DNA of 64,000 bases, taken from contig OX155972.1 of NCBI GenBank assembly GCA_944548615.1, positions 3,151,625-3,215,624 of the forward strand, written 5' to 3'. Positions 1-10,904 of this stretch are shown here, piece by piece. The position numbers and the translations under genes were made by a program. Position 1 is the stretch's first letter, and every line of letters starts with the position of its first letter. The notes beneath the pieces are model-generated. The model made no database searches and had not been told where the DNA came from. It worked only from the letters and a program-made list of their open reading frames with translations. The DNA comes from Micropterix aruncella (Eukaryota; Arthropoda; Insecta; Lepidoptera; Micropterigidae).

Positions 1-95
1 ATATTTTTTAAAAAAGTATTTGCATCTTTCATGCGGTTTACGATCCCTGCCTTACGATCAATGTTTGAAATACCGAGTAACGAAACCTAGTAATT

Positions 96-278
96 TCAAA
101 GAGGATTCAAGTCAGTGATGTCCTCCTTGAACGTAAGCTGAGAATGAAAGAGAACTCCTAGATCCTTCACCTTCGAAATTCTAGTAAGCACATCATCAGC
201 GATGGAGTAATCATACATCGGAGGTGCGGTCGCTCTAGTGTATGTCATCTGTAGGAGCCTGTCGCTCCACATACCCAC
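96..278 (-). pseudogene. Non-LTR retrotransposon RT fragment (post-palm part)
   Basis: Read on the minus strand this encodes the stretch that follows the reverse transcriptase palm in Jockey-type elements: a tyrosine-rich segment, then ISKVKDLGVLFHSQLTF, which matches the usual kDLGV..D..l.F motif. It continues the fragment at 878-1087 after an interruption of about 600 bp, so both are probably one element split by an insertion. No complete ORF remains and it cannot be active. Confidence 0.6.
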
Positions 279-877
279 AACAAAAAAGTAATTTCACAGA
301 ATAGAAACCGCAGACTCGCTCAAACCTACACGAGTCAGCTGCAATTAATTTCCAACTAAATTTGGCAAATTATGCCCAGGCAAGCGATGACTCATGTCAT
401 TTCTTCTGATCTATACACATGTTACACCCCACTCATAGCTATTTACGTCACCGCTTAACGGTATAAAACGTGGTACATTTCAATCGATCGCGATCATTCC
501 CTTGGTGGACAAGTACGCGCTCTACACATCATTCCCTTGGCGGACACGACTACAGTTATCATGCTACACTTCATTATCAAGCAGTACCTGCATTATCCGC
601 GACACCAATCGTCAAGCCTCGCTCCTCGACCACACACTTCGGACACACTACTACGGCTTCACCTCGCGCCCACACTACTACACAACGGCGAAACAACAAT
701 CAAGGCGTTAAGAACTGGCGACTTCAACTCAACTCACTTCAACCTTCTGATTAAACACTTCTACTTCGACATCCTCGACTTTCATTCACGGAGAAAACTT
801 CATGATGAGAACCACCCTTCGCTCACAATCAATTGGAGTCCAGTGAAGGGTGGCCACTCTCACACATCACTGAACAT
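279..877. repeat. Insertion in the RT fossil, repeat R8
   Basis: This segment separates two halves of one reverse transcriptase fossil. Its right part, near 825-880, holds an attggagtccagtgaaggg-type motif that recurs in diverged form near 4666-4705, so it belongs to a dispersed family. It might be an LTR remnant, because the motif could be an LTR end, but I see no clean TG..CA boundaries or target duplication. The short ORFs on the plus strand here look like chance. Confidence 0.35.
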
Positions 878-1087
878 TTAGACATTGAATGAGAGATTTT
901 TATTCTGACTCCAAGGCCAAACGGCATCAATATCGCGCTTAAAAAGCTCACAGGCCACAGCAGTTCCAGTGGACATGTACAGTTTAAGATCATCGGTGAA
1001 CATTAAACACTGTACAGACACGATTACTCTACTCATGTTCTCGCGAACCAACTTAAGTCTTGTCTTCTTACGCGTGCCTTGCGACAC
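878..1087 (-). pseudogene. Non-LTR retrotransposon RT fragment (palm motif)
   Basis: The minus-strand translation contains FTDDLKLY, a degenerate F/YADD catalytic box, then a D...VW.WSQNKNLSFNV segment typical of the sequence just after the palm in Jockey-like reverse transcriptases. The first residue of the box is changed (FTDD rather than FADD) but both aspartates remain. It joins the fragment at 96-278, and the 5' part of the element is absent. Confidence 0.6.
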
Positions 1088-1285
1088 ATAAATGCGCTAT
1101 GTTCGGCATCGTTAGACCTGGACATTTTTAAGTTTATTTCAAATTAAAGCTAGTGAAGTTCTTTTTCGAAACCAGTTATTCATTTGATTTTACTCTGACA
1201 TCGTTCAGTTCACGCATTCCAGATACAGCTCGAAGAATCAATGATGTGTTCGGGCCAGTCACCACTAACGAACGCACGCTGTGTT

Positions 1286-1835
1286 TTTAGTTTAAACGTT
1301 TCCGTTCTGGAAATTTTGATTTAAAGAACAAGCTCCGTGGACGGCCGGAAACACAAGTCAAAAAAAAAAATGAAAACGATTGTCGAAGCAGAACCTTGAC
1401 AAACCATATCAGAGTTAGCAGCAGCCTTTAGCGTAAGTGGCAAAACGACATTAATCCATTTGCGTCAGATTGGGAAAATGAAAAAACTCGAAAGTGGGTA
1501 CCGCATGAATCAAGTGAAGCCCATCAGCGAAGAGAGTCGATTGCTGCGTTCCGTTACTCAACCGGCACAATAATGAGAGGATTCTGATTCTGATTCTGAA
1601 ACTCTCGGTCACCCACCGTACTTTCCGGACCTTGCTACAACTGATATCCACTATTTTCGAAATTTAGACAACTTCTTGTTGTTAAGACAATTTAGACAAC
1701 TCTTCTGTCAACACTGATTCTCGCTCCCTGATTTTTTTAGCAAAGGAATCAATGAGTTTTCTATAAAACGGCGGAAGTGCATCGATAACAATAGTACATA
1801 CTTCGATTGATTAAAAATATGATTTCCAAAAAAAA
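1286..1835 (+). pseudogene. Mariner transposase fossil
   Basis: Three pieces in different frames reproduce a mariner transposase. First comes FKRFRSGNFDLKN, the end of the first DNA-binding helix region. Then TIVEAEP, a stop, and ISELAAAFSVSGKTTLIHL, the second helix-turn-helix. Last come HPPYFPDLATTDIHYFRNL and a C-terminal NGG.CID..STYFD-like end. The catalytic centre between the second helix-turn-helix and HPPY is deleted, and several frameshifts and stops are present. It is a long-dead element. Confidence 0.75.
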
Positions 1836-2629
1836 AACGTTTCCTTTTTCGATATAGAACGGCAATTCATAAATAAGGACCTAATATCTCTTCTGAACGG
1901 ATATCAAACGCTATAGATTGACAGTTTGAAAAGCTACTGTCGATTGCAGTGATGGGGTGGCTCGATATGCGGTCCGCTTCCAAGTTCCAAGTGAACAGCA
2001 AACAGTGGCGACTGGCGGTTCAATAGCGGCAGGCAGCGAGTTGCCGAGTACACTTCTAACTTGATACATTTGCTTAATGTATTCCGATCCGGCGGCACCT
2101 CATCTCCAACGTAGGGGGGATAATGTGGCGAAAATAGCACGTGAACTCTTCATGAGTTGCACTAAGAGAAAAACTTCCAACAGTCCCAATGATGACACGT
2201 AAAATGTCAAACTAATCGTATTACGCACTAAAATCTGTTTGTTACGCCTCGATTACGTTGGAAAGGCACATACAGACAAATTTTCTATTAGACATACTTA
2301 TGCGGTTAAACATACGTTTATTGACATATACAACCTCTATCCCAAATAAATTAATAGTTATAAAAAAACACTAAAAACACGCTTTTATAAATGCACGTAA
2401 AAACCACATCATCAGACCTTGAAACCAAATCGTGGTCAAAGTTAATTCCAAGACTTTTCTAACACGTCCAAACACAGCTATGAGACGATGTTCCATCATG
2501 AAGTTCCAGTTCATATCTTCCGACTCCATCATCAGATCAGCTCGACAGTACCATAATATTGTATTGTCATTAGAACTACATACAGCTGCCGATTTTCATG
2601 ACGCTACGATCCTTAAAAGATGGTTAAAT
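1836..2629. other. Unclassified, no gene seen
   Basis: A moderately GC-rich patch at about 1930-2140 ends in a purine run (aggggggataa) and could be a decayed retrotransposon end. The rest is AT-rich. No coding motif is recognisable in either strand. Confidence 0.3.
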
Positions 2630-2631
2630 TA

Positions 2632-3576
2632 CAGTGGGTGGCCATCACATTAGGACCACTGCTAGATTTTTGCAATTATTGAGTTTGGATTTTTTTTATG
2701 CAAGTGTGATAACAAGAGAGTATTTTATAGTTGATGTTTTCATTCATTGATCATTACTTTATTTAAATAAAATAAAAACCAACTCACACATTTATTATGG
2801 AATTACATTTTTTATAAAATATATGTCAATATTTGGTGAAACCTCCCTTGTTGACAATTACAGCTTCAATACGCCTTGGCATGTTTGAAATATTTCTTTT
2901 ATGGTTTCTGGCAAGTCAGGGTAGGGTTATGGTGCCAGATTTGGATAATCTTTTCTATCAAAGCTTGCTTTGTCGTGATTACTTCTTTCCCAATTTCTCT
3001 TTTCACCAGCTCCCAAATGTTCTCAATCGGGTTAAGATCCGGCGAGTTGCAAGGCCAAGGCAGGACCTTGATTTTTTTTTGTTTGAGATAAGCCATAACA
3101 CTTTTTTGCCGTGTGGCAGGGGGCTCCATCCTGCATGAAGATCAGTTGCTCTCCGTTTTTTGACCAATCCGATATTTAAGGTAACAATTGATTCTCTAGG
3201 ACCTCTTTGTATTGGTCTTGTCTCATCATCCCATTCACTTTGTAGAGGAGCCCAGTCCCCTGCCCACAAATGACAGACCAGATCATGACGGAGGGTGAAT
3301 GCTTTACTGTCTCCACAATACAGTCAGGATGGAACTTTTCGTTGGGTCTACGGCGAACAAAGGCTGTCTTCATCATCACTTTAAATGTCGATTCATTCGA
3401 AAAGCAGACCTGAAATAATGCTTTTTTAATAAATTCAAACATATTATAACTCATAAATATATATAATCATTTAATAAATAATAACACCACATATAATTAT
3501 AAATATATGAAATTTAAGGGTTTACACATAACATTGCAAAAATATTGTGTGGTGCTAATGTGATGGCCACCCACTG
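2632..3576 (-). mobile_element. Tc1-like DNA transposon, internally deleted
   Basis: Both ends are visible. The left end starts CAGTGGGTGGCCATCACATT and the right end is its reverse complement; about 27 bp of inverted repeat carry one mismatch. TA dinucleotides lie immediately outside (2630-2631 and 3577-3578), the expected Tc1/mariner target duplication. At 945 bp it is shorter than the usual 1.3-1.7 kb, because the N-terminal DNA-binding part of the transposase and the flank before the right repeat are missing. The transposase fossil reads on the minus strand. Confidence 0.9.
2899..3454 (-). pseudogene. Tc1-like transposase C-terminal half, frameshifted
   Basis: The minus strand gives FSNESTF, then VRRRPNEKF and TVKHSPSVMIWSVI, then in a shifted frame MQDGAPCHTAK, and in a further frame CNSPDLNPIENIW. 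These are the DDE catalytic blocks of Tc1 transposases. The first catalytic aspartate (FSDES in the family) is asparagine here, while the QDGAPCH aspartate and the final NPIE glutamate remain. A frameshift lies near 3105 in an A run. With the missing N-terminal domain this rules out activity. Confidence 0.85.
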
Positions 3577-3611
3577 TAGTTACCTTAGATTCCATTACAT
3601 AGTTAGTTACA

Positions 3612-4140
3612 TACAGGTCGACCTAATAAAAGCGTGTTAAAAAAAACAGACTGATTTTAAATAAAACAAACTACTTTAGATTTTGGGACAAACGCATTAT
3701 TATTAATCAATATAGTCTCCACTCTCTTCAATACACTTATTTCCACGTTCAATCAATTCCTCAAATAACGTTGAAATGTCCTAGGGAGAAATCGATATTA
3801 GTAAGCCGGTACACGTCTTTTGTATGCGTTCAATTGAGTAATAATATTACAGCATGTATAGTCTATCGAATAGAAAATAGTCGCATGGTGCCAGATCTGG
3901 TTAATAAAAAACGAAATTATTTGATTTTTTTCGAAAAATTCAACGACAACTCTCGAACTATGAGACGTAGCATTATCGTGCAAAAAGGATCAACTGCTTT
4001 GTTCGCGATATTCCGGTCGAATCCGACAAATTCTGTGAAGAAAACGTATTAATACGTCAAGGTAGTAATCACCATTGACTGTTTGACCCGGTGGAACAAA
4101 TTATTTGTGAATTATTTTTTTAACGGCCCTTAAGTACCGT
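3612..4140 (-). pseudogene. Mariner transposase fossil
   Basis: The minus strand carries PPGQTVNGDYYLDVL, then after a frameshift HDNATSHSSRVVVEFF, the second catalytic aspartate block of mariner transposases, and finally a short FEELIERGNKCIEESGDYID-like C terminus. The N-terminal half is missing. It differs from the copy at 1286-1835 and represents another mariner lineage. Confidence 0.7.
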
Positions 4141-4704
4141 CACATGCAATCAACAAATGCATTGATTTCCAGTGAAATACACTGACACAAATTCAGCTAT
4201 TATTTTACCTCGTGCAGCGATGAATCAGCACGATGAAACAATACTTTTACTCAGAATATTTTGGATTGCATCATTTATCGGCCTATATACCCAAACCGGC
4301 GAAAAAGCAACCAAAGTATCATTCCTCGAGTGATCACGTCCCCAAGATAGCGACGGCACACTTCGGTGTCCCGGCTTCTTGGTTACCTTTTCCTTCCTTT
4401 CCTTATCGAGGCGAGAAGCACCAGTCTGCAATCCCACAGACTTGAGCCGTGCCCAGTACGAGATACTAGGAGCACAAATACAATCCTCATCCATACACCC
4501 TTGTAACTTCAGTCGCGCACCAACACCCTCGCGTCAAAACATAACCTATTCGGGAAGCGTTACATACTGGCAATATCTAACTTTCAATAAACACCTTCTG
4601 ATATACCTACTCAAAATCGACTTTTAATACGGAGATAACCCGCAAATTGACACCACCACCTCACACCGCACAAATTGGAGTCTAGTGAGGGGTGGTCCCT
4701 CACA
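4141..4704. other. Repeat R8 segment, no gene
   Basis: This lies between two mariner fossils. Its right end (about 4640-4704) shares the attggagtc.agtgaggggtgg motif and surrounding layout with 800-880. No recognisable protein is encoded. Confidence 0.3.
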
Positions 4705-5085
4705 GATTGATTCCCTTGGAATCATAAAAACAAATGAGCATTGTCTTCTATTTCGACCTCTGCAAACGACTTTTTTTGGCATGACCTTCTTCTGGAAAAC
4801 TCCATTCAGCACTGTGTTGCTTAGTTTCAGGCTTATATTTAAGACACCATGTATAATCACCAGTAACGATTGATTTCACGAAGTTGGCATCTTTACGAGC
4901 ACTTCTAATGATGCCTTTGTTGCAATGTTCAGTTCGAATCATTTTTTCATCATCGTTGAGTTGATCTTACGAAGTCCTAAAACTTCGGTCAAAATACAAT
5001 GTACAGAAGAGTGAGGAATTGCAAATTCCATTTCAATTAATGTGACTGAAGATTTTTTTTTTACTTTGATAAAATCACGCACTTA
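4705..5085 (-). pseudogene. Mariner transposase fossil
   Basis: Minus-strand pieces read IEMEFAIPHSSVHCILTEVL, the helix-turn-helix block, then FVKSIVTGDYTWCLKY and PETKQHSAEW, the first catalytic block (TGDET in the family, the aspartate kept and the next residue changed to tyrosine), then after a stop TMLICFYDSKGI. The C-terminal half is absent. Several stops and frameshifts are present. Confidence 0.7.
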
Positions 5086-5529
5086 TTCAGTGTGTTCCGC
5101 ACTCAATCCATTCAGTATTCAGTATTCAATTTATTCATTCAGAACATACAATAAAAGCATGAAATATGAATTAAAGCTAATTATCGCATATTAGAATTCG
5201 TCAGTTGCTAGTAATATATTAATATGTAGATACAAAACTATTAAGCATAAACATTAATTCGACAATAGCGTTGACTAAAATCGGCTTTACACGGCAGACA
5301 AATAAAAAATAAAAAAAAATTGAGCTGAATCCATGTACATGAGTATACATATAAAATAGATAATTATTATAAGAATATTAATAGTCATCTTAGGCACTTT
5401 ATACAAAAAAATATCCATTGTCACGGGTGTTAAATAATAGATAATATTAGCTACTTACTGAAAGTTTTTAGGCGGTATAGTTAAAGAAATATAGCGAAAT
5501 TAGTAACGCGTGCAAGCGCCTTTAAATAA
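5086..5529. other. AT-rich, possible 3' UTR on minus strand
   Basis: No protein motif is seen. If the minus-strand reading at 5530-5640 is a terminal exon, this would be its 3' untranslated region, and a minus-strand AATAAA lies near 5127-5132. The region otherwise looks like simple AT-rich sequence. Confidence 0.25.
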
Positions 5530-5640
5530 CTAGCAGGCTGCGGCGGCGGCTGCTGGCCTGGCAAGGTCAGCGTTCAGCAGAAGGCGGCGCGGGTATTGAG
5601 GAACAAGACGCGTATCTACGAGATAGGTAGCGTGCATCTG
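5530..5640 (-). other. Possible terminal coding exon, unknown gene
   Basis: The minus strand reads MHATYLVDTRLVPQYPRRLL and ends ARPAAAAAAC then stop. Composition is strongly GC-rich at codon level, unlike the flanking AT-rich DNA. A CAG that could be a splice acceptor precedes the ATG, directly next to the 3' end of a CGR insertion. I do not recognise the protein. It may equally be an unclassified GC-rich repeat. Confidence 0.25.
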
Positions 5641-5650
5641 AGACGCTTGG

Positions 5651-6996
5651 GGAGCTAACGGGCCCTTGCTGAGTTGGCCACGAAGACCGATTGTGTTCAG
5701 GGTTGGGGACGGGTCAACACCCATCCGGTGGCCTCCACGAATTCAGTGTGAGCCTGGGTAGGACTCTGGCCTTAGAGCTAGTTTTCCCTAGGAATCAACC
5801 TTCTGGCGCTCCTGGACGATCTGCGCACCGTGCGGCGTAAGCCAATCGACTGTGCACTCTGACTAACATCTTGCGGTGTCAACTACAACGGGCGAGCCCG
5901 TCACCACAGGACGTTTTAACGATTAGTCGTTCTATCGCCCTGCAGTGAACGTAGAGACTTTGGACAGTACATTCTACGTCCAGCTACGTTACAACCCGTG
6001 AGAGTCCAACGCCTTACCGCGAGTAAGCCAGGAGTAAACCCGGCGGGCTCGAGAACTCGCGCCCTCACTTCCAATTGTGACCAGATTTCTCCGGTCTCTC
6101 GATTGGTTCCGAGTTCGAGGTCGCTTGCGCGGTCCTCTCCCTTATGAAGCGGTGAAACGGAGTGCACCGAATCTTCGCGGACCAAGGCGTCCTTTGCCCG
6201 CCTCTTACCCGGGATCGGATGGCCAATGGTCAATTCCAGAGCAGTCGCCATAAGGTACGCAACCACCCCCGCTCTATAGGAAACAATACAGTTCCCAGAC
6301 TCCCCCGACTGTTAGTCGGAAAGCACAACCGATTGGAGCAAACCCCGCACGGTGCGCAGACCGTCCAGGGGCGCCAGAGGTTTGATTCCCAGGGGAGACT
6401 GGTTGACCCAGTGTCCTACCCAGGCCTCGCACCCCATGCGAGGAGGCCGTCGGATGGGTGTTGACCCGTGAGTGTGACCGACCCTGTACACATGGGTCAT
6501 CGTGGCCAACTCATCATGGGCCCGTTAGCCCCCAAAACACTCTGACTAACAGTCGGGGGAGTCTGGAAGCAGTACTGCTTCCTACAAAGCGGGGGTGGTC
6601 GCGGACTTGCGGCGACTGCTCTCGAAACGACCATCGGCTACCCGATCCTGGGTGAACAGCCGGGCAAAGGATGCCGTGGTCTGCGATAGATTCAGTTTTC
6701 ACCGTTTCACCGCTTCGTAAGGGAGAGGACCGCGCAAGCGACCTCGAAATCGTAACCAATTGAGAGACTGGAGTAATCTGGTCGCAATAGCAAGTAAGGG
6801 CGTGTGTGTAAGCCCGCTGGGTAACACTCCTGGTTATCTCGCGGTTAAGGCGTTGGCCTCTTACGGGCATGTGGCGGAGCTTGACGGTGGACTGTTTTTG
6901 TTCAAGTCTTCTGCGCTCACTTCAGGGAGACAGAACGACTAAGCGCTAAAACTTCCTGAGGTGACGGGCTCGCCCGCTGTAGTCGACAACTCTAGT
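5651..6996 (-). repeat. CGR retroposon copy, minus, split by a nested copy
   Basis: The two halves (5651-5868 and 6552-6996) together give one CGR copy of about 660 bp in minus orientation. Its 5' end is at 6996 (CTAGAGTTGTCGACTACAGC read on minus) and its 3' end near 5651 (GGGCCCGTTAGCTCCC). It is interrupted by a second, plus-oriented CGR copy. The 5' hairpin here is GCGGG-CGAG-CCCGT, with a G-T pair in place of the usual A-T. Confidence 0.85.
5869..6537 (+). mobile_element. CGR retroposon, nested copy with 14-bp TSD
   Basis: A complete-looking CGR copy of 669 bp flanked by the perfect direct repeat CACTCTGACTAACA (5855-5868 and 6538-6551). That repeat belongs to the older minus-strand CGR copy, so the insertion boundaries are exact. 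The element starts with the GTGTCAACTACAACGGGC 5' motif and ends ..GTTAGCCCCCAAAA. A variable-length target duplication of this size is typical of target-primed reverse transcription, not of LTR or cut-and-paste elements. No long ORF is supported. Confidence 0.85.
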
Positions 6997-7699
6997 TGCA
7001 TCTGAGACGAGACGTCTTGCAGTATATATCAAAAGATAGCGTCTAAAAAGGCATTTAAACGCCACCTTACCTACTCAAATTAACAAATCGATTCGAACTT
7101 AGTATTTGGATAAAGAAAGAAGTAACACTTGCTACAATTTTCAATACATCATGACGATACCAAATATTCTGTCGCTGGCTGTACATGCGTTGGTTTTAAG
7201 GAAGCCGGCGAAGTCCGTTAAATATAGCGGCTCTAGTCTAGCACGAGGCCATTTGATTTTCTTTCTCATGTGCAGTTTTGACGAGCTTGTGTTTAATCTG
7301 TGTAAGCATTTTTGAGACTGTGGTCGAGAGCTCAAGAAGATTGACGCGGAGCGTACCTCGCACCATGTAGGAAAGGGTCAGATACCGACTGTATGCCGGC
7401 TGCCCTCAGTCTCACAGCAGTCACTGCGTCTGTAATCCGCGAGGGCGTCAGCAGCTGAAATCCGGAGAGCGGTGACGCTGAAAAACACTTGCGTCTTTTC
7501 ACACGTCACTTAACGGCACGCTGAGCGCCCTGCAGGCGAGGGCTCCCCGCTCTCTCCTCACTCCTTTCTAATGTGTGGACTTTCAATCATTCTTAGCAGG
7601 GCGTCTGTTGACAATACCCAAATACAATGTCCGTCGCCGGCGAAAGGGGCAAACGGGAATGTTGCTTAATTCTACTTGTTGTTCACCATCTTTAAGGCG
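6997..7699. other. Unclassified, no gene seen
   Basis: Short ORFs occur on both strands but none shows a known motif. A GC-richer patch at 7330-7570 has no recognisable identity. From about 7610 rightward the sequence may already belong to the reverse transcriptase fossil that becomes readable near 7709. Confidence 0.3.
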
Positions 7700-7708
7700 A
7701 CATGATAC

Positions 7709-7814
7709 CTAGGATTTATTATACTATCCAGCGAACACTTCAATAACATAAAAACCATAAATAATCTCTATTGTGCTTACGTCCGCAGTCATCTTGAATA
7801 TGCATCCCAGTTAT
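7709..7814 (+). pseudogene. Non-LTR RT fossil, left half
   Basis: The plus strand reads LGFI, then NNLYCAYVRSHLEYASQL, which is the conserved segment after the reverse transcriptase thumb in Jockey-type elements (VRSHLEYAS..W.P). The reading frame stops abruptly at the left end of the 4.1-kb inverted-repeat element and resumes in frame at 11953 with WNPCYGVYASRIEAIQRKF. Both halves therefore belong to one insertion-split element. Confidence 0.8.
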
Positions 7815-8345
7815 TAGTCCCTTCCCTTAACATAAAAATAGTTCACTTTGTGATACCAGCACCAACTTTTAATATGTTAATAAACATATTGTTCCCTCTA
7901 AAAAACCGTCGGGACCCCAGCTCTATAGTGCCTGGATCCGCAGATATGACGTCATCAAAATGGCGGCCGCCGCATTTTGAAAACCCCGAATTATTTTGAA
8001 ACTATTAGCCCTATGTAGATGTGCAAGGTGTCAAATGAAAGGTAATTAAAAGTTCTACAATAAAGCCTTAGTATATACCCACCTGACTAGCCCAGTTAAG
8101 AAAATAATTTAAAAAATGTGAAAAATAAATTTTGAAATAATCCATATTTTGATTATGCTCTGTAAATTACTGATTTTAGACAATAACTATGTATGACAAA
8201 AATATCAAAAGGTTTATCAGCTTTCCATTAAAAAAAACAGTAAATTAATCGGATGAAAAATCCTTTAGTTAAGCCGCTTTTAGCAAGTCGATCTCTCTCC
8301 GCTCGTCGTCTCGCGTTGTTGCCGTCGTAATCGCGGCCGCTCGCG
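7815..8345 (+). repeat. Left terminal inverted repeat of the 4.1-kb element
   Basis: This segment matches the reverse complement of 11400-11950 along its whole length. Shared blocks include a tgacgtcatcaaaatggcgg box, an ACTAGCCCAGTTAAG box and a GC-rich inner end rich in cgtcg. The GC-rich inner end and the CRE-like TGACGTCA could serve as a promoter, but that is inference. Confidence 0.8.
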
Positions 8346-8680
8346 CTGGTCCCTTCTCTTAGCATAAAAATAGTTAACTTTATGATACCAGCACCAACTT
8401 TTAGTATGTTATTAAACATATTATTCTATCTACAAAATCGTCGGGACCCAAGCTGTATAGTACCTGGATCAGCAGATATGACGTCATCAAAATGGCTGCC
8501 GCCGCATTTTGAAAACCCCGAATTATTTCGAAACTCTACGTATGTATATATGCCCTATGTATATATGCAAGGTGTCAAACGAAAGGTAATTAAGTGTTCT
8601 ATAGTAACACTTTAACGTAAAACCACCCAACTAGCCCAGTTAAGAAAATAATAACAAAAAAGTGAAAAATTAATTTCGGA
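8346..8680 (+). repeat. Extra partial copy of the inverted repeat
   Basis: Directly after the left inverted repeat, the repeat starts again (TCCCTTCTCTTAGCATAAAA) and runs about 330 bp, up to the point where the minus-strand gene becomes readable. The left side therefore holds one full and one partial copy in tandem. Either the original element began here and a related element inserted next to it, or the repeat was duplicated. Confidence 0.7.
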
Positions 8681-10480
8681 TTTTCTTTGCGGGAATTGTA
8701 AGCTGCCCAAGGCAGAAATTCTTCATTATTTTTAAGAGCCATCGTAACGTGGTCTAACCAATCCTTGGTATTCGCAACAGGGCTTAATGTAATTTGGTCA
8801 TGAGTTACGTAGTTTATTGTTTGCATAGGAACGTCCGATTGTTGTTTTTGCGTTGGAGGTATATTAGTATGTATATGAATCGGGAAGTGATACTTCGCAT
8901 TTATCTTTTTTACTCAGGTACAATAGAGTAATTTTCACTTGACTGGTTTCTTCTTCAGGATGTACAATTAGAGATATGGATGTACCATGAAAAGAGTCAA
9001 GAGAGGTGTTTGAAGACGTGTTGTGGTCAATGTTGTCTATCGCTGCACATGTAAATACATTTTTCTCCATGTTTTGAGGGCAAACAAATCCTTGCTGCTT
9101 GTATTGGTGACAGGCACTACTTGCTACCATTTCTGTAACCTGGGTTATTCTTCGGTAGGAAACGCTTAAATATAACTCAAACATCTTGTCGATTACATCT
9201 TTTCGTGCATGAGCGTTATATAGTTTCATACCAACATATAATGGCAGCGGCGTTACTCGATCGGAAAAGTGCCGTTTATTGTCGCTTTGCGTAACTGTCT
9301 TTTTACAATTAAACCTCCAACTGAGCAATGTTCGTTGCAACCAAGTGTCTATCTATTTGGGATTCTTCGGTAGTAAACTTCTCTAAAGATTCAGTAAGTG
9401 CACCCTCAAGTACCATTCGACAAAACAAAATGCATTGCTTAGGAACGTAATTTTCGCCAGAAAATTCGTCTTTAAAAGAACCGTTGAATTTGGGATACTC
9501 TTCAAACATTTGTTTGCGAATAATATTTCCAGCACGAGCTAGACACATGCCATCGCTCATTGCACTATACTGACAAGCACTTTCAATTGCATATCGCACA
9601 TCACCTTCAAAAAACAGCAAAATATCTCTGCCTACTTTGTCTTCGCGAAGGCCTGGGATAAATTGCAGTAGCTGTTCTTTCAGTCGGGTGCGGTTGAGGT
9701 CGATTTTTTATAAACCTAACTGTTGATTCCTTGCTGGAATTTCGTGACCAGGTCAGCAAGACGAAAAACCGGAGCTTCAGCGCTATATAGGTAGGTTTCC
9801 TGTATATGAGAGACGACTTCGGAGAATATGAAGCCATATGCTGTTTGATTGGTTGAGCTTTCTGATTCAGATGATTGCCTGTTTGTCATCTTTCGCACTT
9901 TATTCAGAAGCTTAACGTAGCATACTTTATGATATGCCTCCATGGCAACTAAATCGGTAGAATGTAATTTTTTCAGAAGTACTTCATCTTGTAACAGTAC
10001 CGCATAGCGATGAATATCGGGTCCAATTCTAAGGGTTGACACTGAAACAAGGTTCTTCTTAACTGTTTCAGGTTTATCGCAGAATAAACACTGTTGATAG
10101 ATGTCCGAACATTGTGGTTTTTTAGACCTCATATTCATACTCGTTTCAGTGTCTGGTGGTTGTATTATTTCTATATTCGGCAATTTGCTCGACTTTGCTT
10201 TCAGCCTGGAAATTTTTAGGGCATCGTATTTCAACCGACATGTTTTATGGTATTTAGCTGTGTTATCTTGAAGCGTTTTGTAAATATTCTCAAAATGCAT
10301 ATGAAATGGAATAGAATCATACTTCGCATATTCAATTAAATTATCGCTTAGTGACTGATACCGTTCAAATAATTAAGGGCTGGTTGTCGTCCTTTTGACA
10401 AATTACGCATTTTCCCATTTTAATGTAGGATTAACTGGAGTCATTTCTATTATTTTCATAGATCGCAACGGAGCTGACAT
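8680..10480 (-). pseudogene. Broken gene of an uncharacterised FHGT-family protein
   Basis: On the minus strand, pieces in three frames follow one another. They are a CLFCD..E zinc-like motif with HRYAVLLQDEVLLKKL and a Y-H-K-V-C-Y motif (10300-9716), RTRLKEQLLQFIPGL and MCLARAGNIIRKQMFEE (about 9700-9309), and TPLPLYVGMKLYNAHARK, VCPQNMEKNVFTCAAIDNID and DSFHGTSISLIVHP (9340-8864). The last piece is WLDHVTMALKNNEEFLPWAAY (8826-8680). I recognise this order from a large uncharacterised protein family in many invertebrates; members usually continue several hundred residues further. Here the gene has stops and frameshifts and is cut off at the repeat near 8680. Its position inside a TIR element suggests a transposon-borne gene. 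Confidence 0.65.
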
Positions 10481-10904
10481 CTTGATTTCGTTTGTCACCT
10501 AAAAATAAAGGAGTTGGTTAGTAAAAGAAAGTACCTTACTACTTTAGTGCCTACTAAAACACCAAATACTTACCTAGGTAGTCATCATTTTATGTTACTA
10601 TATATTAGAAATTGTCATACCACTGTAAACAGATTTACTGACAGGTAGATACCTAACATCCAAACTTTATAATGAAAAAATACCAGATCGTCATAAAAAT
10701 TAGGGTATAGCTACATAATTGGTGCCTATTATTGTCGAAGTACGTTTCTTTAATCCCAGTGAAAAAAGGGGATAACAAAATGTTTATTAAAAATAACAGA
10801 CATAATCCTTAACTATTAACTAATTATAAAAGTCAAATAATAAAAAGAAAACGGTAAATAATAAACAACATATTTTTTTACAGGAATTACAAAACGTACT
10901 TACA

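Noticed and set aside
5651..6996. CGR as a solo LTR family
   Set aside because: Target duplications of 13-15 bp are too long for LTR integration (4-6 bp), and no internal region flanked by two CGR copies in direct orientation encodes gag-pol.
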